Source of the DNA: Ascaphus truei
Lineage: Eukaryota; Chordata; Amphibia; Anura; Ascaphidae
Length of the DNA stretch: 64,000 bases
NCBI GenBank assembly: GCA_036426205.1
Contig: CM071573.1
Span: 75,427,822-75,491,821, forward strand
Direction of reading: 5' to 3'
Below the pieces are notes generated by a model that did no database searches, had not been told where the DNA came from, and was given only the letters and a program-made list of their open reading frames with translations. Positions 54,250 to 64,000 of the stretch are shown piece by piece. Made by a program: the position numbers and the translations under genes. The stretch's first letter is position 1, and each line of letters opens with the position of its first letter.

Positions 54250-54670
54250 ATACGGTACTTAAAGCATTTTTTTTTTCAGAAAATCGACCGTCAAAAGATA
54301 AGGATGAAGTTCGAAGGAACTCTAAAATCGCTATTTTTTTTAAAACTTTTTGCCTTTTTTACTTTTATACAGTATTACCAGCTTCACGGTTTTAACAATA
54401 TTTCACGCTTTTTTTGGACAACATGTAATGTACTTTATGTGATCGATACAATTCTGTCCTCACCCGTAATAAAATGTCACAAATGTGTTATGCTTTTATT
54501 CCACTTCATGGTTAATGGGGTGTATAATGCCTTCACAAATAATGGGACACTGAACTTGTCAAAAAAACATATATTTTTAATTATTTGATTTTTTGTTTTT
54601 CTATTCTACGTACTGTACAGTATTCTAAATATATTAACGTTCGGTATACAGATATACATAAAGATTACAT
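54250..54670. other. Unassigned AT-rich DNA
   Basis: No recognisable gene or repeat. Confidence 0.3.
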
Positions 54671-54671
54671 A

Positions 54672-56190
54672 CAGACAGGGTCTCGGGCAGTGATAACTTG
54701 AATTAACTTTGCAAACAGTTCTGTTTTTTTTTAATCCTTCCCATTCATCCTTGCAGTAAGTATAAAGTACAAAGACAGACAGTTGCCAACAAGAATACAT
54801 TTCACGCTTATTAGCTGAAAATTAAGTACTGCACAGTTTTAATTCCATGGAGTTTAGCTGAATCACCTCCCACTTCATTGTGTAGAAAGCCTTCACTGTC
54901 AATACTCTAGGACATTGAAGTCCTAAAAAAGTAATTTTTTTTTTCCTCGAGGAGGAGAGAATAATTGTGGGGTTTAAACAAAACGTTATGTGATGCATAG
55001 TTTTCATATTTAAACAAATTTAACATTTTTAAAATCACTACCTTTTTATTTCTCAATGATGTTGCAAATTGCAGTATACTTAGTTAGCATGTGCAATTTA
55101 TGCTGACTAAGAAACCCTGGGGGGGGTGGGGTTCTATTCAATACCTACATTATCAAACTTTGGTAGGCTTGGTTTGCTGTTCATATTGTGTACAGAAATA
55201 TTCCACTGACACGGTCTCAGGACTGTAGTGATAACTTTTATTACATTTTCAAACAGCTCAAACAGGTTTTTTTTCTAATATTTCAAGCTCATCTGTGTAG
55301 TAGACCAAGACAGACCAATTGAGTTGCAATCCCCCCCCCCCCCACAAGGACAAGCCAAAGGCATTCGACTCACTATCAACACCTCCCCCGGGACATAGGA
55401 AATTCACACAGAAGGACTAAGAAAGTTTCATGCTTTAGCTATTGGCTGAGAAATGTAATTTCCTGGTTCCACACGCATGCGAATGGCAAACAAGTCCTGT
55501 ATTGGGAATTTGTGTAGAAAGCCTTCACTGCCAATACTCTAGGACAGCGTAAACGGGGGGGTTCACCCCCCAGGGGGGTGCTAGATTTTCTGGGGGGGGG
55601 CGCAACAGTTATAGATGTCCCCCGCTCTCCCCCCATGCATTTAAATTAAATACCGGAGGACCGCGTGAGACCTCTATAATACATTTACCTTCCCTTCCAG
55701 AGATACATCATCCTGGTAACAAGGCATCAAATGACGCCGCGGGGTCATGTGGCATTCTGTTACCATGGCGACGTGATGTCACGTGACCCCACGCATCATT
55801 TGACATTCTGGTCGAGCAGGGGGTGCGCGAGGTGCCAAGCAGGCAGGGGTGCGCACGAGGAAAAGTTTGCGCACCCCTGCTCTAGGACATTGAAGTCCGG
55901 GGGGGAAAAAGTAAAAAAAAATTCCCCTCTAAGGGAAGAATATTTGTGGGGATTAAACAAAACCTTATGTGATGCATAGTTTTCATATTTAAACAAATGT
56001 AACATTTTTAAAATCACTACCTTTTAATTTCTCAATAATAAGTGATGGATACAGTATTTGTCATACTGTATGTAATCTAATGTAAAATATTATTATCTAT
56101 TCTTACTGTATACAGAAATATTCCACACAAACACACGGTCTCTGGGAGTGATAACTTTTATTAATTTAACAAACAATTTTAACAGCTGAC
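54672..56190. repeat. Three-fold tandem repeat, unit about 0.53-0.57 kb
   Basis: A landmark (GGTCTC.GG...GTGATAACTT, then a T-rich/AAACAG stretch) recurs near 54.68, 55.21 and 56.14 kb. A second landmark (GTGTAGAAAGCCTTCACTG, CAATACTCTAGGACA, ACATTGAAGTCC, TGTGATGCATAGTTTTCATA) occurs at 54.88-55.06 and again at 55.51-56.03 kb. In the second copy the CTCTAGGA site is split by a hAT MITE. Removing that insert gives near-equal unit lengths. Confidence 0.75.
55545..55879. mobile_element. hAT-type MITE with perfect 8-bp duplication, inside the tandem repeat
   Basis: CAGCGTAAACGGGGG opens and GTTTGCGCACCCCTG closes the element. CTCTAGGA flanks both sides (55537-55544 and 55880-55887). The sibling tandem unit at 54.9 kb preserves the uninterrupted site CAATACTCTAGGACATTG, so the insertion is proven by comparison within the window. 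Confidence 0.95.
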
Positions 56191-56199
56191 AATAAGAAT

Positions 56200-56745
56200 A
56201 CATTTCACGTTCAAATGGTTTTTTAATTCGGTGGGGTCTTAGCTGAGTCACCGGGTGTAAATGACAGCTACAGTACTGTATGCAGCTAATAAGGGGCTTT
56301 TAATTCCATGGGGACTCTAAAAGCAACCGCATTTCTTTTTGTCATTGGGAGAGGGGGAATTAGGCCAAACCATTGACTGTTATTATGCAAACAGGACAAT
56401 AAGCTTGGACATTCCCCCCACCCCCTCCCTCGTCTAGGAGTGCTGCCTCTCCTGTGAAAGAAAAAAAATGGCTGCAGGATTAGTGTATTGAAGACCATGA
56501 CTGATTAACAGTATTAACATCCACACAAAACAAATAAACTGTTAGTTACTATATATGTAATACAGAATGCATCTTTTCCTAATAGTAGGTAATACACAGA
56601 TGTCGAATATAAATACATACTGTATATAAAATATAAAAAGGGGAGAATAAGCGCAGACATGAAATGATAACGCAAGATTAACTTTACTGTAAGGCTAACA
56701 TTTAAACTGATTCCTGTCAGTACCATGCTTACCTGTACTGTACCT
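56200..56745. other. Unassigned DNA beside the transposase relic
   Basis: AT-rich. It may contain the transposon's 3' flank, but no terminal inverted repeat was identified. Confidence 0.3.
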
Positions 56746-56747
56746 TA

Positions 56748-56961
56748 CTACATGCCGGTCACTTCCAAAGACGCTCTGAGAACGGACAAAATGCTGCTAA
56801 TATCATTAATGTAGTTGTTGCATTTTTCTACAGTGAGTATGTTTCTCCAGAAACTCTATATTCCTTTTACTAGTTCTTCCTTTTTGGCCGGTTTCACAAC
56901 CTTACTTAGATGATCCTACAGCGCATGCCACACCAGTTCTATGGAGTTCAAATCTGGTGAT
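56748..56961 (-). pseudogene. Tc1-like transposase relic, exon 5 (C-terminus)
   Basis: After the acceptor TTTTTTCCCTAATGTTCCAG it reads SPDLNSIELVWHAL, the block with the last catalytic acidic residue of Tc1/mariner DDE enzymes (usual SPDLNPIENLW). KVVKPAKKEELVKGI and FWRNILTVEKCNNYI follow, ending at TAG 56750-56748. Two in-frame TAG codons (after WHAL and after LVKGI) mark decay. Confidence 0.85.
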
Positions 56962-57055
56962 CTGGAACATTAGGGAAAAAAATTGGCAAATTAGTAGAAA
57001 TCATCAAAACAATTTAAAACAATGAGAAACAGTTACAGTACACTGGAGCACTTAC

Positions 57056-57230
57056 CCGGGCGGCGTTTTCACCCAGTTGATCCCGCTAGCAAGAATATTG
57101 TCAGTAGAGGCAGTATGTTTTGGGTCATTGTCCTGGAAGAACCGGTGACCACCAGATGGGAAATCATGCCTAATGTATTTAACAATACGGGTGACAATTT
57201 GCTCATGGAAAAACACTTTATCCATGATTT
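57056..57230 (-). pseudogene. Tc1-like transposase relic, exon 4 (second catalytic Asp)
   Basis: 175 nt between acceptor CTTGGTCCAG and donor GGGTAAGT. It encodes [19 protein letters not shown], then [14 protein letters not shown] with the second catalytic aspartate block, and GINWVKTPP. The frame is open throughout. The phase-2 end joins exon 5 correctly, making P-G-S-P-D-L-N. The introns on either side are only 110 and 94 bp. Confidence 0.88.
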
Positions 57231-57340
57231 CTGGACCAAGAGAAGAAAAAATTATTAAACTACTGGATATTATGGTACAGAATACATTAGTACAGTGCAT
57301 AACGCTACAGCATGTGACTTTGTGCATTACTGTACAGTAC

Positions 57341-57595
57341 CTTCAAATATCGCTATACATCCTGGTCCACGTCTAGAGATAGCACACCACACATGCATCT
57401 TCAGTGGGTGCTTCGGCCGCGGCTTCAGGGATAGGCTTTTTTATTTTTTTGCGGAATGCAAAAGTGGCAAATCTCTCGAGCTACAGTTGTCTCCTCAGAA
57501 AGATAACATCCTGAAAAGTCTCGCCACTATCGATCCATGCCCGTGCTTGGTCCACACTTTTAATATTGTTGAGCTCCCTTATCTTAGGATAAGCT
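57341..57595 (-). pseudogene. Tc1-like transposase relic, exon 3 (first catalytic region)
   Basis: Starts after acceptor CTTCCTTGTCATTACAG and ends at GAAG|GTACTG. It encodes AYPKIRELNNIKSVDQARAW, then DSGETFQDVIF, then LERFATFAFRKK, and in a shifted frame KHPLKMHVWCAISRRG and IAIFE. The first catalytic block (usual SDE after DVIF) is scrambled by frameshifts and a stop near 57.48 kb. The exon ends in phase 1, matching exon 4. Confidence 0.85.
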
Positions 57596-57835
57596 CTGTA
57601 ATGACAAGGAAGAATTTTACAGGTGCAATAAAACTGCACTTTTATCTACAGCACTTTATCTGTACTGTACAATACTGCTCTTCAGTACATTAATTATAAA
57701 CCCTGTTCTGTCACTCTAGGAGCTATTGTACAGTGCACCCCATTGGGTACAGGTCCATACAGTGCTGTAACAAGCATCATTACACTGCCAAGAACAATAC
57801 TATTGCATTATACTTTGTTACAGTCAAACACTTAC

Positions 57836-57991
57836 TTGACACGTCCATATGTCCAGCCCAATTGGCATTATCAGCTGATGCTGGTCTCAGGTGCTGTGAT
57901 ATTATGACTCTTCTCCAGAACCACCTTGACCGTTGCTGCATACTGCTCATCATTAGCATTGCTGATTTCATCCACCAGACGCTTTGCCGTC
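57836..57991 (-). pseudogene. Tc1-like transposase relic, exon 2 (second DNA-binding half)
   Basis: 156 nt between acceptor TTTAAACTGTAG and donor CAAGTAAGT. Encodes RTAKRLVDEISNAN, VVLEKSHNITAPETSI, two adjacent stops (TGA TAA), then CQLGWTYGRVK, the segment preceding the catalytic domain in Tc1 proteins. The phase-2 end matches exon 3. Confidence 0.82.
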
Positions 57992-58227
57992 CTACAGTTT
58001 AAAGAAAAAGAGAACAATTTGTTAGGCCCAAAACGAATTTCAAAGACAAAAAGGAAAAAAAAAACATTTTTTGCAATGCATGAAGCTTTTACAGTAATAA
58101 TTGCAGCAAGAAAAATAAAAACCTTACTCTGTTGTGACTGGGGGACTCCGCTTTACACTTTTAGTCTGTCCATGGGCATGATAGCAGACAGAGCTATGTG
58201 CTACATTTATGCCCAAAGTAAGTAACA

Positions 58228-58314
58228 GCGTTTGATCTGTACAATTCTGTGTCCTTTCTTGTACATATCCTGTATTCTCATGCTGAGATCCTTTGAAATA
58301 GCTTTCCTCAGCAT
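58228..58314 (-). pseudogene. Tc1-like transposase relic, exon 1 (N-terminal helix-turn-helix start)
   Basis: Starts at ATG 58314-58312 and encodes MLRKAISKDLSMRIQDMYKK GHRIVQI, recalling the Tc1 start (K-E-I-S-K-D-L, R-I-V-D-L). The 3' boundary is uncertain: the only GT near the expected point is a weak GTTACT. Confidence 0.65.
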
Positions 58315-58866
58315 TGCTGCTTTAGAAAAGAAATCAAGCACAGGGGAATGTATATTCGATGTATTTTCAATGTGCATTGAATTAACAGAAGTGATGGTGT
58401 ATTTATAATGTACTTCTACAGGTAAAGCATTCACCCACTTTTAACACCTGTAGCTTGTGGCCACACCCACCAACAAATGCCGCCAGGGACACTATGCATA
58501 AAAGGTGACACAAATTGCATAGCCTCCCTCACGCTGATCTCTATCTGAACGAGCTCTTGTCCAGATACTGTATTGTGCATTCTTCCATCTTCTTCCATGG
58601 ATCAACCCCGATTCTACGGACGCAGGAACCAGCTTGCTTCTGCTGTCCGACAACGAGAAAGCGAATGGCGGCAGCTGTTTCCAAGCCAAAGCCAAAGATG
58701 CCTAAAGAAAAGGTACCATAGGCACCCAAGGTAAAGATCCGTGGCCCTTTGTACTGTCGTGCCGACGAGTATTCTAAAACAAATCTGAGGCAATCACCAA
58801 CAAGACCCAGGTACATGCTGGGTACATGCTGCAACATTTCAGTGACATTTCTGCAGACAGACTAAT

Positions 58867-58937
58867 GGCCCATCTGATTAACAGCGGGGGTCCCTGGCAG
58901 TTCCATTCAAACTGAATGGGACTGCCAGGGACCCCTG
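58867..58937. repeat. Hairpin repeat
   Basis: GTCCCTGGCAGTTCCATTC faces GAATGGGACTGCCAGGGAC across a short loop, making an almost perfect stem. A fragment of the CAGGGGT-type hAT MITE (ATATCCTGAAAACCTGAT and CTTGAGGATTGGAGTTGGCC) lies directly to the right, up to 59.005 kb. Confidence 0.75.
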
Positions 58938-59009
58938 CTGTGTTAATAATAAATATCCTGAAAACCTGATTTTTTGGTGGCCCTTGAGGATTGGAGTTGG
59001 CCACTTGTA

Positions 59010-59745
59010 GTGTCATTGATAGAGAAACTTACATGTTACAAAGAAATGCACCCTGCAGGTATCTTAATCTCCGGTTCAATGTGCTGGGAAGTTTCTGTCC
59101 CTTTAATTTGAATAGAGCTGAAATCTTCTCCCTCTGGCTTTATAATATATTGGATAGAAAGACAGATAATATTGACATTTTATTACATGTCCAGTATTAC
59201 CTCTCATTTTTTTACTGGACAGTGTTCAAATAGAGGACAGTCTGGTTCAATAACAGACACCTGGCAACCCTATTTTCTGCCTGGAAATCGTGATCCAAAA
59301 TTTCCCATACATAGCATGATTGTCAAAAGCTGCTCAGCAATTAATTAAAGCTGCCTCAGCTTTGTGGCTGGAGAGCGGTCACTTTAATTAACTGTAATCG
59401 ACACTGGAGTTGATCTGATTATCTGTAGAAAAAAGTGAAGGGACTCAGTATTGCAAAAAAAAAAAAAAAACATAAAATTCATTACAAATACATATTTCAA
59501 TATTTCATATATTTTCAATATTTTAGGCCCTTTGCACATGGGAACAAAATATATATAAATATTCTTAGTCACATTTCTTTCAAAGCGGAGTTTATCTCTG
59601 ACAAAGAAGGGATTTAGAAAAGTTTCATCATTTTAGTGTTTTATTGTGTCCTCTGTAATGATCGCTGCTTGAAAAATATCACAATAATTGCAATATATCA
59701 CAGAGAATATCCAGTGATGATAATGCTTACACAATGTAAATAACA
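59010..59745. other. Unassigned DNA
   Basis: Contains an A-run near 59.46 kb. No gene was seen. Confidence 0.3.
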
Positions 59746-59749
59746 ATAC

Positions 59750-60085
59750 GTGCATGTGCAAAGTGGGGGGGCGATAGATTTTCTGGGGGTGGGGGTGCCG
59801 CAGTTATAGAGGTCCCACGCTCTCCTCCCAGGCATTTAAATTAATTGCCAGGGGAACGCGCAAGGCCTCTATAATACACTTACCTTCCCTTTCAGCGATG
59901 CGACGTCCTGGTAACCCAGTGTCAAATGACGCCGTGGGTTCACGTGACGTTACGTTACCATGGCGACGTGCCATCAAATAACCCCGCACGTAATTTGGCG
60001 CCGGGGTTGAGCAGGAGGGGGGGGTGCCAGGCGCCGCGGAGAGCAGGCAGGGGTGTGCAAGGGGAAAAGTTTGCACACCCCCGTG
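59750..60085. mobile_element. hAT-type MITE, sibling of the 55.5-kb copy
   Basis: Shares GCAGTTATAGAGGTCCC, CCTCTATAATACACTTACC, TCAAATGACGCCG and GTTTGCACACCCC with the 55545-55879 element. The left end is diverged (TGTGCAAAGTGGGGG) and no duplication was confirmed. Confidence 0.8.
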
Positions 60086-60089
60086 TTAG

Positions 60090-60850
60090 GGCAACGCAAG
60101 GATTTGTTGTGCAAATATTGAGCTAAAGCTGTTATGCAGCAGTACAGCCGGCGGAGGAATTACTGGCGCTGCAGCTGCACCAGGATCCATGACTTTTAGG
60201 GACCCATCTTCCCACGCGTCGGATCCGCTCCTCCCCGGGCTCTACCGGTGGTCCTTCCATGGAAGTTAGACCCCACCAGCTGCCTGGGTGGTCCCCTCCA
60301 CCGCTGGGTGATGCACCACATACCCCACTCCACAAGTAGGGCCCCAGGAGGGAATGGGTTGAATGGGGGCCTAATTCATATACTTGTACTGAGGCACTAA
60401 ATTCACTCGTTCCCCCCCGGAGTAGAACTGTCACGCTTATATCAACAGAATATAATCATATATATTTTTGTTATATAGTGCTGATAGTGTATACAGTGCT
60501 GTACACATCATTTTTCAGGCACACAGGCTCTGTTCCGTAGAGCTTGCAGTCTAATTTTGGAGCAGTGATACTGCGCTCACCCACAGGCAGTGACATTATC
60601 ACTGAGCTCTCCGCTGCTTCGTCAGCCTCAGATAATCTCTACAAAGTACCTTTATACTGAATATACACTCTCCTTTCCAGCCTCTGGTGTCCCTGGAATA
60701 TAGTGTTGGGATATAAGGAGGTTGCTAATAGCATTACATACGAAGCATACACACATGGTTCCTGTTATTAACTCACTGCTTGAGTGAATAAGAGATTTGT
60801 TGAATAATCAATTCTGAGTTGGGACACAGACAAAAATACTTTGTTTCTGG
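60090..60850. other. Unassigned DNA with an L2/SINE-tail relic
   Basis: At about 60.47-60.56 kb, GTTATATAGTGCTGATAGTG and GTAGAGCTTGCAGTCTAATT resemble the tail relic at 49.2 kb. Nothing else was recognised. Confidence 0.35.
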
Positions 60851-60856
60851 GATTTA

Positions 60857-61247
60857 GGGGCTCATGCAGAGAGCATAGATAAGGAAATAGCGCCATATTC
60901 TGGCAAAAAAAATAGCCAGAAATCCTTGAACTCGGGAGAAAATGGCGCGATTTTTAAAAGTGCCCAGAAAAATTTTCAGAGCTGTAAAACTCGCCAAACT
61001 CGTGGCGAGAACCTGAAACTCGCCATGCTAATATAGCGTGGTATTCCAGAAGCTCCGAATCGCTGGAACACGCCAATATGTGCATTAGTATGGCGAGTTT
61101 CAAATAGCCAGAAAAAGTTGGCAATTAGCAGTTTTTTGCCAAAATGAGTTAACGACGTTCTCTGCATAACACCTTCACTAACGGCAAATCTGTGGCTATT
61201 TTACAGCCATTTTAAACTTTTTTAACGTTCCTCTCTGCATAAGCCCC
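60857..61247. mobile_element. Harbinger-type MITE with TTA target duplication
   Basis: GGGGCTCATGCAGAGAG at the left faces CTCTCTGCATAAGCCCC at the right (one mismatch). TTA flanks both ends (60854-60856 and 61248-61250). A 3-bp TWA duplication with GGGGC ends is typical of PIF/Harbinger. The 391-bp interior is non-coding, with repeated GCCAGAAA and CTCGCCA motifs. Confidence 0.82.
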
Positions 61248-61259
61248 TTAGTGAAAATA

Positions 61260-62130
61260 TTTCACATGTAGAAATAAAATAGTCCGGTTCAGGTGGACCA
61301 AGCAGATATGGGCCATGCATCTCAACTAAAAAAAACTGGAAGTGTCAAAGATAATGTTCTGGTGTCCTTAGATGTTTAATCAGGGTTTGAAATTGGGAGG
61401 GTTGATGTAAAGCACAAAGACTTGTGACCACTGGAAATAAACTACTTTGCATATTTAAATGAGCATATTTCTATGTGCAGTATAAGTGGCTATTTGAAGA
61501 AAATTGCATTCATTAATGTCTTGGATCAGAGCCCCAGAGAGTGCTTAAATCATTATTCAAATGCATTCGTACTCTGTGCTTTTTTAAAACATTATACAAG
61601 CCTCAAGCAGCATAATCATGTTAATTTATGCACTTCTTCTAAAACGACTTTCATGTATATTACTTGTTTAGCATCATTTTAGGTCTTGGGTCTTTAAAAA
61701 TGACACAATGTCTAACTGATAAGCTACTTTATCAGTAAAACAGCGCGATCCACAATATATATTATGGGCAGGGCAGCACTGAAAGCTGTAATAAGGGGTT
61801 TTCTGATAAAAAAAACCCAGCTTCCTTCAGCAAATGCAGACGAATAGAAAACTGAAACTCTCTTTCATCGCAACTGGAGCAGAAAGTAGGCCCGCATTAT
61901 TCAGACCCCACCATAAGCAAATGTAGAGACAGAACCAGAATTATGGGTGAAATAAAGCTATGTTTCTGTGACAAACCCGAAAAAGAAATGAGCAGGACAG
62001 AATAAAAATGTAACGAGAAAGGCAATAATCCTGATACCATGTTAGCGAGAAAACTTCATGAAAAAATGCGTGAAACCCCAATCAAGCAATCGAAAGAAAT
62101 CGGGGAGTTTCAGTAACAACCGAGACAGAT
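61260..62130. other. Unassigned AT-rich DNA
   Basis: No gene or recognised repeat. Confidence 0.3.
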
Positions 62131-62136
62131 AATCAG

Positions 62137-62395
62137 GGAGAAGGGGCGGCTCAGTGAGTCAAGACACCGACTCTGTAAACGATGACACTGGTTCAAATCC
62201 CAGTGTCGGCTCCTTGTGACCTTGCGCGAGTCACTTTACCTCCATGTGCCTCAGGCACCAAAATCAATCCCATGCGCTGCATACTGCACACTATACTGTC
62301 ATTGTGTAGAGCTTTGAGTCCCATTAGGAGAAAAGTGCTATATGATATAAAGTTGTTATTATTATATGAATTATTATTATTATATAAATTGCAAA
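62137..62395 (+). mobile_element. tRNA-derived CORE-type SINE, copy 4
   Basis: Has GGCTCAGTGAGTCAAGACAC, a B-box GGTTCAAATCC that matches the pol III consensus, the CORE TGTGACCTTGCGCGAGTCAC, and a TTATTATTATAT tail. The 3' part (AAAGTGCTATATGATATAAAG) is an alternative L2-like end. Confidence 0.85.
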
Positions 62396-62819
62396 AATGC
62401 TATTCTTCCCTTTATGATGAACAAACAAAAAACAAATAACACAGAATTCCAAACAAATAAACTGTCACAATACCTGAAATCCTGCCTAATATTTCCCAAA
62501 CAGATGTTACAAAACTCAAGGAACCAATATTTACTGAAGTAGTAACACTAGCAATTAAATCATTAATTAAATCGACCTGATGGGTTCACTAATCTCTATT
62601 ACAATTTTTTTAAATCTAGCCCCTTATCTCAGCAAAATGTATAATGAGTTTCTGGATGGTGCTGCAATTATAAGCGAGATGCTCCAACCTAACATAGCTT
62701 TAATACATACAAAGGATTACAATCCCACGTTATGCTATACACCTACAGTATATTATTAATAAATATCAACACAAAACTTTTTACAAAAAATATTACCTAT
62801 CAGGTTGAATGTATCTTCT

Positions 62820-64000
62820 TCCAGACCTCATCCATCCTGAGCATGATAATATAAGGAGAGCGATTGATATAATACACAGCGTGAATGCTCATTGGACCCT
62901 TCTCATGATGGTAACTCTGGATGCTGAGAAAGCTTTGACATTGTAGACTGGATATACATGAAAGCAACATTGGAGCCATTTGGCTTTAAAGGGAGATTTA
63001 TGAAAGCTATATAATCGCTATATAGTGACCCGCAACCCCGAATCTATAACTCAGGTCACATGTCATATATGATCCAAATTAAAAATGGAACAAGACAAGG
63101 TTGCCCTCTTTACCCTATATTGTTTGCGCTGTATATTGAATCACTTGCCATGATAATTAGAAATCATTCAGGAATCGCAGGACACAAAATAGGACATATT
63201 GAATATAAAATAAGTTTGTTGCAGGCGATATACTCTTCTCACTGTCCAAACCACTGGTCTCCCTCCCAAATCTATTTGCGGTACTAAACAAATTCGGATA
63301 ATTATCAAGTTTCAACGTTATTAGTGCCAAATCAGAGGCGACGGCAATAAAAATACCACAACCAATAACCAAATTAATCTCACTAAATTTCAATTTAACT
63401 TGGCAGAAATAGTACATACCATATTTACGTGTCAAATTAAGGACCACAATAGAATCCCTCTATAAATATAACTATCCAGCTTTTCTAAACACTCCGAGAA
63501 GAGATTTGGAAATCTGGTCTAAATATTCAATATCCTGGCTGAGAAACATCTACTTAGTAAAAATGAATCTACTTCATAGATGGCTATGCTTTGATCTCTA
63601 CCCATCCCGATTAAATGAAAGGAAATAGAACAGCTCCAGAAAAGAATAACTAACTTTGTATGGGCAAACAAAAAGCCTAGAATAAAAAAAGAACTATGTA
63701 TAGACCAACGCATAAAGGAGGACTACCCCTTCCAAATCTCCTAGTCTACTACAGAGCCGCAAGAATAGGCCAGCTAGCAATGTGGCATTTACCCCCTAGG
63801 AAAGAAAGATGGTTAGAGATAGAAAAATAGAAAGTCAGGCCCCAGAGGGCTAAAACCTTATTATGGTTACTCCCAGAACATAGACCCCTAGCCACTAAGA
63901 CACATCCAATTATCTCTCATGCATTATGAATCAAGGATGTATTCAAATTCAAATACAAACTCACCTCAAAAAAAACTACTATGGCCCGGTGCTTATGAAG
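62820..64000 (+). pseudogene. L1-like LINE reverse transcriptase, frameshifted and cut by the window edge
   Basis: Broken plus-strand frames follow an L1-type RT: HPEHDNIRRAIDII, then LDAEKA-FDIVDW (one base lost near 62.938 kb), FGFKGRF, QIKNGTRQGCPLYPILFALY, and near 63.22 kb the catalytic block in a shifted frame with FAGD instead of FADD. The post-RT part follows, with LVKMNLLHRWL. The motif order shows L1/Tx1 rather than L2 type. Several stops and the lost catalytic Asp mean it is dead. The 5' part is absent and the 3' end is outside the window. Confidence 0.85.

Overview
This window is vertebrate nuclear DNA, most likely from an amphibian and probably a frog. The evidence is two conserved single-copy vertebrate genes set in a dense mixture of L2-like and L1/Tx1-like LINEs, CORE-type tRNA-derived SINEs, hAT and Harbinger-like MITEs, TGT...ACA solo LTRs and hammerhead-ribozyme-like repeats. 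The species cannot be named from the sequence alone. Almost all longer open frames are chance frames in repeats. No bacterial-style genes, CRISPR arrays, rRNA genes or free-standing tRNA genes were seen.

Host genes. At the left, on the minus strand, lies the 5' end of a synaptotagmin-15 gene (syt15). Coding exon 1 supplies only seven coding bases (6833-6839). Exon 2 (3786-3996) encodes the transmembrane segment. Later exons lie beyond the left edge. At 49.8-51.6 kb, on the plus strand, is the single coding exon of gprin2, complete and 603 codons long. The head-to-head order syt15 (-) / gprin2 (+) is the arrangement I recall for the human 10q11 locus. The 43 kb between them is almost entirely transposon-derived, apart from undetected 5' exons or regulatory DNA.

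Intergenic layout. 0.5-6 kb: hAT MITEs, SINEs and a GC-rich hairpin block, partly inside syt15 intron 1. 7-12 kb: mostly unassigned, with a GC-rich hairpin block at 10.1 kb. 12.3-17 kb: an L1/Tx1-like 3' end (minus) split by a 4-kb LTR-type element that carries a gag-like frame and has a 4-bp target duplication. 17.4-18.2 kb: a solo LTR with a perfect 5-bp duplication. 21.5-23.4 kb: a hAT element swollen by a G-rich minisatellite and invaded by a second solo LTR. 26.9-28.5 kb: the best-preserved LINE, an L2-like reverse transcriptase. 29-46 kb: more LTR-like units, a second hAT with an internal minisatellite, microsatellites and a cluster of hammerhead-like motifs and inverted dimers.

Right part. 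52-53.3 kb: a palindrome and an L2 tail. 53.7-58.3 kb: an AT-rich block holding a broken forkhead-domain sequence, a three-fold tandem repeat hit by a hAT MITE, and a decayed Tc1-like transposase gene divided into five exons by consensus-type introns. 59-64 kb: further MITEs, a SINE and a broken L1-like reverse transcriptase running off the right edge.

Most notable are (i) five hammerhead-ribozyme-type motifs, one at 38.7 kb with every core residue intact, and a related class arranged as inverted dimers; (ii) the intron-containing Tc1-like transposase; and (iii) the disrupted forkhead domain next to it. All identifications are from reading the sequence; no database search or folding program was run.
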